A stretch of 64,000 bases of DNA, taken from NCBI RefSeq assembly GCF_963678635.1, contig NC_087066.1, positions 58,236,312-58,300,311 of the forward strand, read 5' to 3'. Below the pieces are notes generated by a model, which was not told the origin of the DNA, searched no databases, and saw nothing but the letters and a program-made list of their open reading frames with translations. Below, piece by piece: positions 1 to 11,600 of this stretch (position 1 is the stretch's first letter; each line of letters opens with the position of its first letter). The DNA comes from Symsagittifera roscoffensis (Eukaryota > Xenacoelomorpha > Acoela > Convolutidae). Both the position numbers and the translations under genes were made by a program.

Positions 1-960
1 TTTCACAAAACTTGAAATTATCTCTGTCGTGAGGCTCTGTCAGGGTACTCTCAGGAGTTGCGAATTTTGCCTCCAAATAGGACTGCGATTTTCGCCTCCA
101 AATAAGACTTCTCAAAATCTTGCAGTTTTCCAGATATGACGTTTTGTGATTTTTTCAAAAAAAAATTCATGAAAAATAAATTTATTTATTTTTTTCAAAA
201 TTTGAAATTCCCAATCTGTATTTAGGGGACTGTCAGAGTAATCTCAGGGGTTGCAAATTCGGACTCCAATTAAGAATGCCCAAATCATTTTTGTTTGAGA
301 GATACGACTACTTTTGTATTTTTTTTTGGAAATTTTCAGAAAACTCAAATTACAAAAGAATTCGTTAAAGTGAAATTCCCAAACCTGTAGTTGTGTACTT
401 TCAAAGATTGCCAATATTGCCATCAAAAAAAACTGCTCGAATTTTGTTAGTTTTCGAGATATGAAGTTTTTCTGGTTTTCAAAAAAATATCTCTTTTAGA
501 AAACTTAAGGTGTAGCTTCTCAAAGTTTGAATTTTTCAACGTTGTAGTTGGGTACTGTAAGAGTACTCTGAGGAGTTGCCAATTTTGCGTCCAAATGCGA
601 CTGCTCAATTGCTTTCAGCTTCTCAGATGTGACGTTTCTTAATTCATTATAAACTTAGATAAAAAAAATTCACAAAATTTTATGGTTTTTCGAAATTGAA
701 TTAAAAATTCGAATGAAAAATTTTACAAAATTTTTATTTACTCTCAGGAGTTGCAAATCTTGCTTCTAAATGCGACTGCTATTTTGATTTCAGTTTCCCA
801 GATGTGACGTTTCTTAGTTCATTTTAATTTTTTTGAAGAACTTTAATAAAACTTCACAAAATTTTATTGTTCTTCAAAATTTGTAGAAAAAACTTGAATA
901 AAAACTTTGTAAAATTTTTAATTACGAATCCTTTAATTGGGTGCTATCAGAGTACACTTA
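1..960. repeat. Tandem repeat block, about 190-200 bp unit
   Basis: About five diverged copies follow one another. Each contains a variant of 'CTCAGGAGTTGCAAATTTTG', then 'CTCCAAAT..GACTGCTCAA', then a block like 'CAGTTTCCAGATATGACGTTTT' and a T/A-rich stretch. Recognisable starts lie near 45, 238, 550 and 740. The array runs off the left edge of the window. The same unit recurs in opposite orientation at about 9490-10390. I see no coding potential. Confidence 0.75.
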
Positions 961-2381
961 AAAAATAGTTTTTTGAATTGTTGAAAATTCGAAGCACCGG
1001 AGGTCAGGTTCGAGTTAGCAATGATTTAATAAACAGAACAGATCAAAAAGGCTCTGCCTCTGCAATTTTACATTGATCACGTGCCACAGGTTTATGGTTT
1101 ATTTCATTCACGTTTCAAGTAATCTACTTTTTTGCAAATGAAAATTGTTACATTTATAGAGCGTTAAAATTTAAAACAACGTTCTTTTGGGTCCATTGCA
1201 AACTCAGTTTTTAGTTTTCATCAAATAATTGTACAGATTGAAACTCAGGTAGCTTTGGGAAGTCTTCTGATATTCAAAAAACCCTTTAAAATGATTTTCG
1301 CCGAATATAGAAGATAAGTTTCTGAAGATTTCGTAGCAAATTGCAAAAAGTTACCATATTTCGATCCAGTTTTTTCAAATGAGGCTGGTTTTATCAAATG
1401 AAGCATCACTTGTTCAATAAAATTTGAGATTAAAAAGCTTTAAGGTGATGCAATTCGTGGGAGCAAGTGTCTTTTTATCGGAAACTTCACTTCTTTTCCT
1501 GTAAAGATTTTTGTTGTTATTAGCCTGGGGTAGGGTTTGGATTGTCCGTCTTCAGGTCTATAAACTTGCGGCATCTACCGGCCGAAGCCACGGGTCTGCA
1601 GGGGTAAATAGGAGGGGCTATGGGGACAGTTGAATAGGTGGCTAGTAGTGTAGGGTACAAGGGAATAGATTCGTCTTAGAGGTGGGAAGGGAGCTGTATG
1701 GTCGGGAAATGTAAGTGTTTAAAAGCCGACTTGGGAGAGCCTACAGTGGATTGATCTGGAGAGATTTTGATCTGAGGGGTCGACAAGAGTGATTTGAATA
1801 ATCTAAAAACCAGGAGTTTTAGGAAGGAATTTGCTTGCTTGCTTTGTGTGCTGAAGTTTTTAAATAGTTTCAAAGTTTTTAATATGTAGGAGACTTCGTC
1901 TCGGTTTTTAAAATCAACAAGATTCAGAATAGAATGACGTTGTTAACGAGGGAAAGATGTGAAGGTGGATGAAACTGCTCGACTGATTGGAACGGCAGGT
2001 GGAGATGAAAATTTGAGAAGTTTGCTGTTTTTGACAATAATTCTCTCACTTTCACTGTGCATGAAATTGAAATAGTAATAACTTGGAGTTCTTGATTTCG
2101 GTAGCCCGGAGGTGATTTGTTTGTTATTACTGGCATCGTGGGACTCTGCAGGGAATGCGTAATTTAGTATACTTCTTTTTGGTTTGAACCTGCTAAGGCT
2201 TTCACGACTCCTATCCTGTGCCTGGCCTTGTCACCATATTATTTGCAGTAAGGGGCAAACTGAAGGTCGTCTCAAAAGTAACAACTAAAATTTGGGATTT
2301 TGACTTAGTGGCAGAGGCTCGTTTTTATAAGATTTTACTTGCTGTTTTTTTTAAACTCTTTGTTGTACGGCGAAAACAAGT

Positions 2382-2870
2382 TTAGTGATTCTTTAGTGGA
2401 CGCGAAATTTTTTTCCTCGTAGTTAAAAAAAAGTACAGATGTTTCAGGTAGCCGCTTGAGAAGTTCGATGATCTCTCGATATCAGAGATCTTGGAGGTGA
2501 GGTCAGGTGAGACGTCATAGGCGTAAAATGAAAAAACAATTGGGTAACAGTACCGAACCAGGGGAACTCTGCGGGAGGATAAATTTTCAAAGCATAAACT
2601 TTGCAGTAACAGTGCGTAATGGGTATTCTGGTTGAAACTTTCTGTGACGTATAATTCAACGGTTAACAGGGCAGTGTTTATAAAGTGAAATGAGCGGATA
2701 TCAAGTGGATGCTTGGCATTTGGAAGATGATTAGTAAAATTTGGATGGGTGAGCCTCTCTAAAATTTCAATCGCTGGGCAAAGATTTGATATAGGTCTGT
2801 ATGATGTTGATAGCCATAAGCCTTTATCTGGTTTGGGCAAAGGTGTGAATTTTGAGTTTTCACATTTCAA
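2382..2870 (-). pseudogene. LINE reverse transcriptase fragment
   Basis: The frame begins with 'PLPKPDKG' and 'SYRPISNLCPAIEILERL', which matches the conserved RT block of the type IPKPGK...SYRPISLL....KILE found in Jockey/CR1-like elements. Towards the end it has 'FYAYDVSPDL' at the position of the catalytic YADD box, so the box appears mutated (YAYD). The stretch between the two blocks is shortened relative to a normal RT. A decayed copy, not a functional gene. Confidence 0.7.
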
Positions 2871-3737
2871 AGATAATGTTCTCAGACAGCGAGTAATTTA
2901 AAAAAGTTAAGTAGCACAAGGTTAGATGACCGGAAGGTTTATCTGGATATTGCATAGCGCATCAGGATCAGGTGCTTGTGAAGGTTGACACTCCGACGTG
3001 GCTTGTTTTGTCTGTCGTGGGGGAAAGTAGGGCCACCTGAGGGAGAGAGTTTGGCAATTTTGCGTCTCGTTGTATGAATTAGATTGTCCGAAGTGTGGGT
3101 GCTTGCGTTGGTAAAATTTTTGTTAAAATTTTGGCTCTAGTTACCGGAGAGCTGATTTTCTTTAGTGCTTACCAGTCCTGGAACCGTTGAAGGAGCACAT
3201 CACTTGAGGGAGCTCATCACTTGGCGCCATTTCTACTCAGAAGGATTGCTTGGTCGCGGTCTAAGGGCTGGCTAAATTGACGGCTAGAATGACTTTCTGA
3301 CGCAAGGCTGAAAGGTTCTTCACAAAGAAGAAATTGTGTGGATGAAACGGCCAGCGGGTATAAGGCGGCGTGCTGACCTGAGGACTAGGTCCCGGAGAAT
3401 TTTCTGGCCTGCGGCGATTGTTAAAGGTGGTGCTTCGTCTTAGAGGCCCGAGTCAATATCAGTGAAGCCTTTCAAGCAGGCTCGAAGAAATGAATGTCAA
3501 ATTTGCCTGTTTATTCAGTGGACGTTCAATAAGTGTGGAAATTGTCAGATTCTAGTGATTTATTAGGGTACCATGATGCGGAGAGTAAACGCCAGTAAAA
3601 TATTGCGAGAGGTTGGTTAATTTTCAGCGTGAAAAGGTTTTTTAGTTTGGTTTTCATCTTTTAGGGGCGCAAAAGTGGACGCGGTAATGTCGTCAGAGAA
3701 AAACCTGACCGCGCTGATTTACTTCATCATAGGAGTT

Positions 3738-3929
3738 TCATAGGTTTGAGCGTGTGTTAGCATCCACTAGTATAAGAGCGTCCCCATGTTCTAGCTGATC
3801 AGCAATTGATGCGGAGTGATTGGGGACACCTGGGTCTGGGAATGTAAAATGACAAATATGTAGTTTAGACGCACTGGCTACCACTGAGATACACAAAGCC
3901 TCCTTTGTTCCCTTACAAGTAATATTCAA
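3738..3929 (-). pseudogene. LINE endonuclease domain fragment
   Basis: The translated fragment has the layout of the C-terminal half of an AP-type endonuclease: a 'SKLHICHF' strand, then a 'HGDALILVDANTRSNL' segment that corresponds to the usual 'D.LILGDFNAH' catalytic motif. Here the family motif GDFNAH has decayed to VDANTR, so it is not expected to be catalytic. It lies upstream, on the same strand, of the RT remnant at 2382-2870. Confidence 0.6.
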
Positions 3930-5453
3930 CTCATCGTAATATAGTAATTTATTAATTGCAATTAGTAAACCATCATATTACTTAACTCTGTATTTGCGGA
4001 TAATAGAACAAATGGGTCCAAGAGAAGGATTCCGACTTTGTTTTCTAAGTAATTTTTCTAAGATCGCGTAGACTGAAAAGGTATTGATGTGGAGGTTGAA
4101 TATTGGAAATTTTTCTGGAAGTTGTTGGAATGTCTACCGGAGTTATAAAATAATAAAAGGATAAGCAGACAGAGTAGACTGACCGGCTTCAAACGCTCCG
4201 TAACCAAAAATTCGGAGATTTCTGAGCTTTTTATCGGTCCATAGGAGGATTATGTTGACGCCATTCTCATCCTGGCAAGCCAGCAGTCGGATCTCCAACA
4301 TCAGGGTGGCGTTTTTGGATCCTTTGTAAACTAAACAACTTTCTTACAAATCTGTTAGAAACGTGCTGTTTCCAAATCGATTAAGTGCCGATATAAAAAG
4401 GTCATATAACTGCAATATTATGGCAAATTTTTTCATATGACTTTTTAAAAAAATTTTTGATTGAAAACCAATTGAGAAAAATTGCAGTTTGTTTTCGTAT
4501 TTATGGGCTTGTTCTGATTTTTTCTCGGTTCAATTTCGTTTAGTTTGATCATTTTAATCTGTAAAAAAGGGATGTTGATTTTTTATAGAAACTTCTTCGC
4601 AGGCTCCTTCGCTTTTAGTCTAGAGGTGGCACGGTTGCCTTTGCACCCGAAGTACTGATGCTCTATTCAAGGACATTCATTTTTTCAGGATGCGCGAAGG
4701 TGATTTTTGTTCGGGAAAACTTGAATTGTGGGACTTTCTTTTTCTTGCTTTTTTGTAGGCCTGATTTTTAAATTTAAAGTGTTTTTTCTGAGTTAAACTA
4801 TTCTCACTTATATTGACAGTCTTCCTACTATTTCGTCAATTTACCAAATATGGTTCTGAATATTTTTTTATATAATTGGTTTCGGCTCATGTTTTATCGG
4901 CTTATTAAATTTAGTTTATGTCATTTCAAAGGAAATTTTTAATTTGTGTTCTAAAAAAATTTTCGTGGCGGTTGTGGTGTACAAATTTTAACTTTTAAAG
5001 CTCTACGATTTATGGATTTTTTTTCATTTGTTTTCGGCACATTTTTGTTTTTTCTTATGTTTTCGTCTTTCCAAGAATTGTCGGTTTCGCGACTGCTCGC
5101 TAAATGATAGTAACTTATTAAATGTTTTCTTGATTATTTAATGCTGGTAGTTGTGTTTCTCGGCTGTTTTCCTGGAATTGATTTTTTCGTTTTGTCATAA
5201 TAACTTCTTTTTTTATCGAATATTTTTTCGATTTAATGATTTTTATCTGAATTTCTATTAGCTGTCTTGCAGTGCTACGCTTGCGTTGTATCGCAAGTCG
5301 TTCGAAGCTCCGCTTCGCCTTTGTTTAATTTGTTCATAGAACTCAAAAAAGGTAGAATTTTTCTTTTAAAATCCGTTTTCAAACATTTGTTTGGAAAAAC
5401 TGTCTGTGAAAGTGAAGCAGAGATGAAAAGTTGTCAATAATTTTCCAACCAAG
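3930..5453. other. Intergenic or intronic sequence upstream of the first HAP40 exon seen
   Basis: T-rich sequence with no supported gene. The last part (about 4980-5330) resembles 11700-11960 in HAP40 intron 2: both contain a 'CTGGTAGTT.TG.TTCTCG.CTGTTTT' block and end in a '.AGCTTCGCCT' motif. The N-terminal HAP40 exon was looked for here and not found. Confidence 0.4.
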
Positions 5454-5604
5454 GTGTGAGCAGTCGATGGGCAATGGACTTCAGGAGGCCAAGGCATACA
5501 CAGATGCGGCAGAGTACTTCATGCGGGCCCATCTTGACAGCGGGGAGCTGAACTACGAGGAACATCTATCAGCTGCACTCCAGGCATACTCGGCTGCTGT
5601 CAAG
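5454..5604 (+). CDS. F8A1: HAP40 exon (RCEQ...AAVK block)
   Basis: The first coding exon of HAP40 visible here. The acceptor is AG at 5452-5453 and the donor is GT at 5605. It enters in phase 2 and leaves in phase 0. The translation starts '(R)CEQSMGNGLQEAKAYTDAAE' and corresponds to the human region around 'RCEQAL...EALALTEAARLF'. Confidence 0.78.
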
Positions 5605-8600
5605 GTAGTAAAATGAACAATAGATTATACCAGTGGATAGTTTTTTATGAGACGATGAGCGTAATTCAGACTCTTATATGGGTCGTGATGATTTTTTTTC
5701 AGTCTTTAAATTTGTTCAGGATCAAATTTATTTTTTTTTTTATAGTTTGACTTAATTTTTTTTTCAATTCAGTTCATTTCCTTTGTTAATTGGAAGAAAA
5801 AATATGCCATCGAACATCAAAAATGTCGTCGATCACGTTTCCAGATAAACGTGATCGACTTCTAGTTTCGTTTGTGGAATTTAAGTTTCAGATTTCTCAG
5901 CGAAATTTAAAAAATTTATTCTTAAACGGCTTTAATATTATCAAAAAACTGTCAATCATAAATTATTCTAGAGTTTCAGAGAGCATCTATTTTTTCTTTG
6001 AAATTCGAAAGTTGAGATTTGTTTCAAAAAACAAGTCAGTTTTTTTTTTGTTTACTTGCGTTCATTGACTCTTTTCCAACTGTCTGTTGGTTATGTTTTT
6101 TTATTTTGCTTTAATTAAAAGACCTATGTTTTAAGAGTTAGTGAACGTAGTGAAGACTCTTTTATAGGTCTTGATGGTTTTTTTTATGAAGTCTTCATGT
6201 TCAAATTTGATATTTCGCGGTTCGACTGTTCCGCGATCTCCGTTATCGAACAGCAAAAGTGTAAAGATCACGAAAAATCTAGTTTTGGAAGTTAATTTTA
6301 CTTTTCAGATTTCTCAGCGGAAAAAAATGTCTTCTAATCATTTGTTCTCAAGAAGGGGTTAATTTTATTATACATGCGAAGCCTAGTTTATTAGAACGAA
6401 GAAAATTTTTTTCCTAGCCCCAGTCGCAAATAAAAGTGCTCATTTGGTGGTTCTTATGTATATTTCAATTAATCATATTTGAGCCTATTTATTTATAGGC
6501 AATTTAGTAGCATATGTTGCTACTGTATTTTTGGCTAGTGTTAGTTCCCGTTTGAAAAATGTTTGGGACTATGAAAATGTTCGGAATTTTCGCACTAGCC
6601 AGCTTGTGAGCGTTAATTCGTTCTTCTTTTTTTTCTAACCTAACTCGCAAATAAAAGTTTACACTGAAGAAGTTCACTCATGTGGAATTTTCACTGTAGC
6701 ATTGGACATTGCATAGCATGTGTTCTCTGCTTTATTTCTGGCTAGTGTTTGTTATTAATTAAGTGTCAGTGACTGAGTGGTGGTTAGTGCGTGAGACTCA
6801 TATTCTCTAGGTCGTAGGTTCGAATGCGATACGTAGCCGAATTCTTACTAATTTGTGGCTTTTTGCTACTTTTTCCTCTTGCACTATATAGAGCTGCTTT
6901 TTTGGCGTGTTCTCGCTAGTGTTTACGAAGCGTAGCTTCGCCTCTGTGTAAGTGATTTGTTTTGCGAATTTTTTGGACAATGTTAGCACTTTTCGCAGAA
7001 GTTTCAGTACTTTCACAAACGTGGTACCTATGCAGGAACTGGCTACTCTCCTTTGTGCCTGCATATTTTGCTCGTCTCTTCATATATCTCCACGTTTTTC
7101 GTCCTTCTAAATATTCAGTAGGGGTATTTCTGATCTATTTGTGAATTTAATCATTTTGTCTGATATTAATTGCACAAATTTGAGATTACGGTTTCAATCA
7201 AATGGCTACATCATTGGAATCTTCCCTTCATATGCGGCCTTTCGCTAATTTCGGTAGAAAAAGTTATGGCCTCAAAAAAGGCTATTTTTTGACAATTTGG
7301 TTAATTTTTGAAAATTTTTTGCTGTCCCCAACAATTGCCCTGCCACAACTGAGATGAGGGTTTAACCGTAAAAAAACCTGGTTATGTGAATCTTTTCTGC
7401 GCAAGCAGCTATGTTCTACCTTTTGAGAAGAGTTTATGGCCATAGAAAATTTTTCAATTTTGTCAAAAATTAACCTGCTGATTCTGAGGTTGATGGTTAA
7501 TTCAATCAAATCAACAAGGTTTTTATATAAACTTTCAACCTATTTTTGATAGAAAGCTGATATGGACTTCGGAAAAGTCTTTTTGAACCGTTTTTTAAAA
7601 AATTCTTCCTCTCCTATTCTCGAAATCTACCATTCAAGAACTAGCTAAATCTGATATTAAGCGTTCAATCGAAAAAAAAGCCGGTTGTGACAATCTTTCT
7701 TGCTTTCTTGCAATCTTTATAACCTGCTTTTTTAGAGACAAGTAAAGTCAAATTTAAGGATTTTAATTTTGAAAACATTTGATTTTTGATCGTTTTGTTT
7801 TAGAAATTTTTTCACTTTTTTGAAAACTATGCATCTAAATCTGAGATGAAGAATTTAAAATTGACAGAGCTATCAGTAGTAAGCTTCTAAAAAAGCGGCT
7901 AATCCCTTACATAAGCAGAGAAATCAATATGGTTCTGCGTAAAGTCGAATTTTTTGAAATTATACATTTCTGGATCCAGCATTAGTTGGGCCACTAGTTA
8001 ATTTTCAAGCGACCATGGCGCAAATACTAGGACGTTTGATTCCCAATCTACAGTTCAGAGATTCAGATTCGGAACATTGAAATAGTTTTCTTTTTCTATT
8101 TCTCCGAGTGTTTGCTGCATAGAATTGACAATTTGATAGTAACTATAGCTGCTTTATTGGTGGCGAGTGTTTAAGAGTCGATGAACGTAGTGAGTTTCTA
8201 GGTCCCAATGTTTTTTTTTCAATTTTTGTTTTCAGGAGAAGTCTTTAATTTTGTTCAGGCTCAAACTTAATTTTTCTCGGTTTGACTCTTGATTTTTTAT
8301 ACAGTTCAGTTCCTTTCCTCTATCAAAAGAAACGCAAGCTCCACTATCGAATAGCGAGTGTGTGAAAGTCACAAAATTGTGATTGAACTTTTTGATCTAC
8401 TTTTTTTTTCAATTTGAATTAATTTAAACAAAAAATGTCGATCATAAACTGTTCTAGAAATTCAAAGAGCTTTGGGGACTTCTGTTTTTCTTCTCGGCAA
8501 TTCGAAAGTTGCAGTTTTTAAAAACAAGAATTCCGTTTTTTTTTTGTTTACTTGAACTCGTGGACTCTTTTTCAACATTGTCTGTTGGTGATTTTAGTCA

Positions 8601-11600
8601 AATCACAAGCAGATGTGAGAAAGTGATACTCCTAGTCTCTACAGAAAATTTTTTAAAGGTGTTTTTTTTTCTTCGTTTCACTTTCTTTTGCTTTCTTAGA
8701 GCCTTTTTATCATATTCCTCGCTTGCTTGCGAAGTGCAACTTAGCCTTTGTGTCAAACATAAATTGCTCTAGAAGTTCGAAGAGCTTGAAGGTCATCTCT
8801 TTGTCTGTGAAACTCAAAATTCACTCCTTTCCAACTGTCTGTTGGTTATGCTGAAGTTTTTAGATTCGGTTGCTAATGGTTTTTTCATCGCATGAATTAA
8901 TTGATTTCTGAACACGAAATAGTGATTTACAGCACTAGAAAAAAATGAATTTAAATTGTCATGCCTGCGGGGGCTGATAAGACGCTTTGAATTGTCTTGA
9001 TTATTCTAATTTTGCGTGTAACGCACCTCCGGTGATTCAAACATATTAATAAACGTGAACAATGGTTATATATAAAATACATAAAAAACTATGAAAGGAA
9101 TCAACCGTAACAATAGACGGGCATGCAACAACGCTTTTGATTTCAAAATTTTAACTTAAAGGTTGTTTTTAAACTGAAATAGTCAAATTATCAAAATTAC
9201 TGGGTTTCAGATCTTCGTTTTTTGAATTGAGAAACAAAACCCTGAAATGGCCGACAGCATACAACTGCACTTATTCAAAACAAAAGTTGAAATGATTTTA
9301 TTTGCGCAATCTCAATTTCATTGCTAACATTTTTTTTGCCAAAATCACTGAAGTCATGAATCAGACTTTTTTGACTCAGATATTTCGTTTCATTAGCCCG
9401 TAAGTATATCATTTGCTGCTATCAACATATAAATCTAATGTAATTAATTTAAAAAACATCGGAATTTTTTCTAGTTAAATAATATTTTTTGAAATATCAT
9501 AAAAAGCGTCATTTTTGAACTTCAAAAATTTGAGAAATAATAGTAATATGGAGGCCACTTCTGAAACTGCTGGTAGTAACCTGACTTCACCCCACTCATG
9601 CGTCGACAATTTAAAATTTTGATTTGTTTTTTGAAATAAAACACTTCTGAAAGTTTTCGAAAAATCATAAAAACGTCATATCTAGGAGATTGAAATGATT
9701 GAGCAGTCATATTTGGAGTCCAGATATAAAGTTTCAGAGAGTACCTTGACATCAATCCAATATAATAATAAACATTTCGAAGTTTTGCAAAATTTTCTAA
9801 GATTAACTTTTTTGAAAAGTTTTGAAACATCTTAAAAAGTAGCATATCTCGGAAACTAAAATAAATGAGCTGTCAAACGTGAGATTACCCCATTGTAGGG
9901 TTCATGATTAAAGGTTGATGAATTTTTAAAAAAAGTACTCGGAAAAGTCATTTCTTGAAACTATGGTTTCTTTCAGCAGTCGCATCCGGAGGAAAAGTTT
10001 GCAACCCCTAAGACTACAACGAAAGCACCATGAAATTCCAATTTTGTAAAGCTGTAAATCTCAGTTTTGAAAACTTTTGAACAAGCCGGAAAGAGCTTTT
10101 GAACAAGTCAAATCTCGGAAACTCAAAGCATTTGACGAGTCGCATTTGACGAGAGAAGTGCAACTCCTGAGATGATCCTAACAGGAGCCAACTACATGGC
10201 TGGGAGTTTCAATTTTTGTATATCTAAGAAATATTTTGGAAAAATCACAAAAAATGCTACGTTTCGGAAATAAGAGCATCTGAAATGTCGAATTTGGACG
10301 GAAGATTTGCAACCCCTGAGAATATCCTCGCAGCATCCAATACAGGGCTGAGAGTTTGATTTTGTTGAAGGTTTCTAAAATTTTTAATATATATCTTGTA
10401 AAGTAAAAGGATTTGGGTATTAAGACTTGCGGGCGTAGGCTATTACTACTAAATAAAAGTATTCATTTAAAAGTGTTAACTTATTTGGCATAATCACGAT
10501 CTGTAGTATTGGAAATTTCATAGCATCTGTTCTGTGCTTTATTTTTGGCTAGTGTTTGTTATTTATTAAGCGTCCGTGGCTGAGTGTTTCGTCCGGGAGA
10601 CTCATAATCTCTAGGTCGCAGATCGAATGCGAGACATAGCCGAATTTTTACTTTTTCAAGTCTTACTTCTACTTAGTTCTTTTCACATTATAAAGCTGCT
10701 TTTTTGTCGTGTTCTCGTTAGTTTTTGCGAAGCACAGCTTCGCTTGTGTCATAATTGGAGGCCAAATTTGCCTGCTCCTGGGGTAACCCCGACCGCATCT
10801 CACCATTGGGTTTTGAATTTCAAACTTGTTTAAATAAACACTGAATTCAAACTGGAAAACAAAAAAAAAACGTCAGTATATCAATATACTATATAGCTTA
10901 AACGTGGAAAAATTTTCGGTTAACATGTTTAAATAATATGTTGAAAAAGCTTAAACATGGCGATATAGTGAAGCCCCCATTTGAATATATAAAAGATAGA
11001 TAATAGATATATAGGTTCTCTTGATTAAATTATATTAAATTGTCTGAGAAAATACTTCCAATCTCAATTTCGTGTTTGTGCTTATCTCAACATCACCAAT
11101 GGACTATGATGTTTTTGAATTTGTGAAGATCTACATTGAGCAAGGTCAGACGTCGGCTGCTGGAGTCCTGCTGCTGAAGATTGGCAACAAACTCACTTGG
11201 GCCAAAAAGCCAGATGAGGCAGTCATCTTCTTCCAGGCTAGTCTCATTTACACATGTGTTGGTAGCGTATATATTTTCAACTACTGGCAGACGAGTTTTT
11301 CTGTTTTGTTATCGAAATTTAGGATGTGATAGGGCTGAATTAGTAAAAAAGACACAAAAACTATGCGTCTAGCAAAGTTTCGCAAAAATCAGCTTGTTCT
11401 TATTTAAAGAGCAGATATGTTTTGGAGATGCCAAAAACATGAATGTCTGAATTTAAAAAAATTGTTGACCTTCTTTACGTCAACCAAATTGAACTTTCCT
11501 AACCAATCTGTAAGAAATTGAACTTGCTTTATTATGGAACCTTATCAACTTCCAGACTCTTTGTCACTTGGTAAACAGGTAACGTGGTTGTCTTTGCTCT

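Larger units (their letters stand above)
1480..3930 (-). mobile_element. Degenerate non-LTR (LINE) retrotransposon remnant
   Basis: On the minus strand this block, less AT-rich than its surroundings, carries broken reading frames with two recognisable LINE ORF2 parts: an AP-type endonuclease tail (3738-3929) followed downstream by the front half of a reverse transcriptase (2382-2870). The order endonuclease then RT, both on the minus strand, is that of Jockey/CR1/I-type elements. Frameshifts and stops separate the parts, so it is dead. The 3' boundary near 1480 is a guess from where coding-like composition ends; no target duplication or poly(A) tail was identified. Confidence 0.7.

Noticed and set aside
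6764-6830. Functional tRNA gene
   Set aside because: The acceptor stem does not close and the same tRNA-like body recurs with shared flanks at 10571 and 22089, so it is a SINE body.
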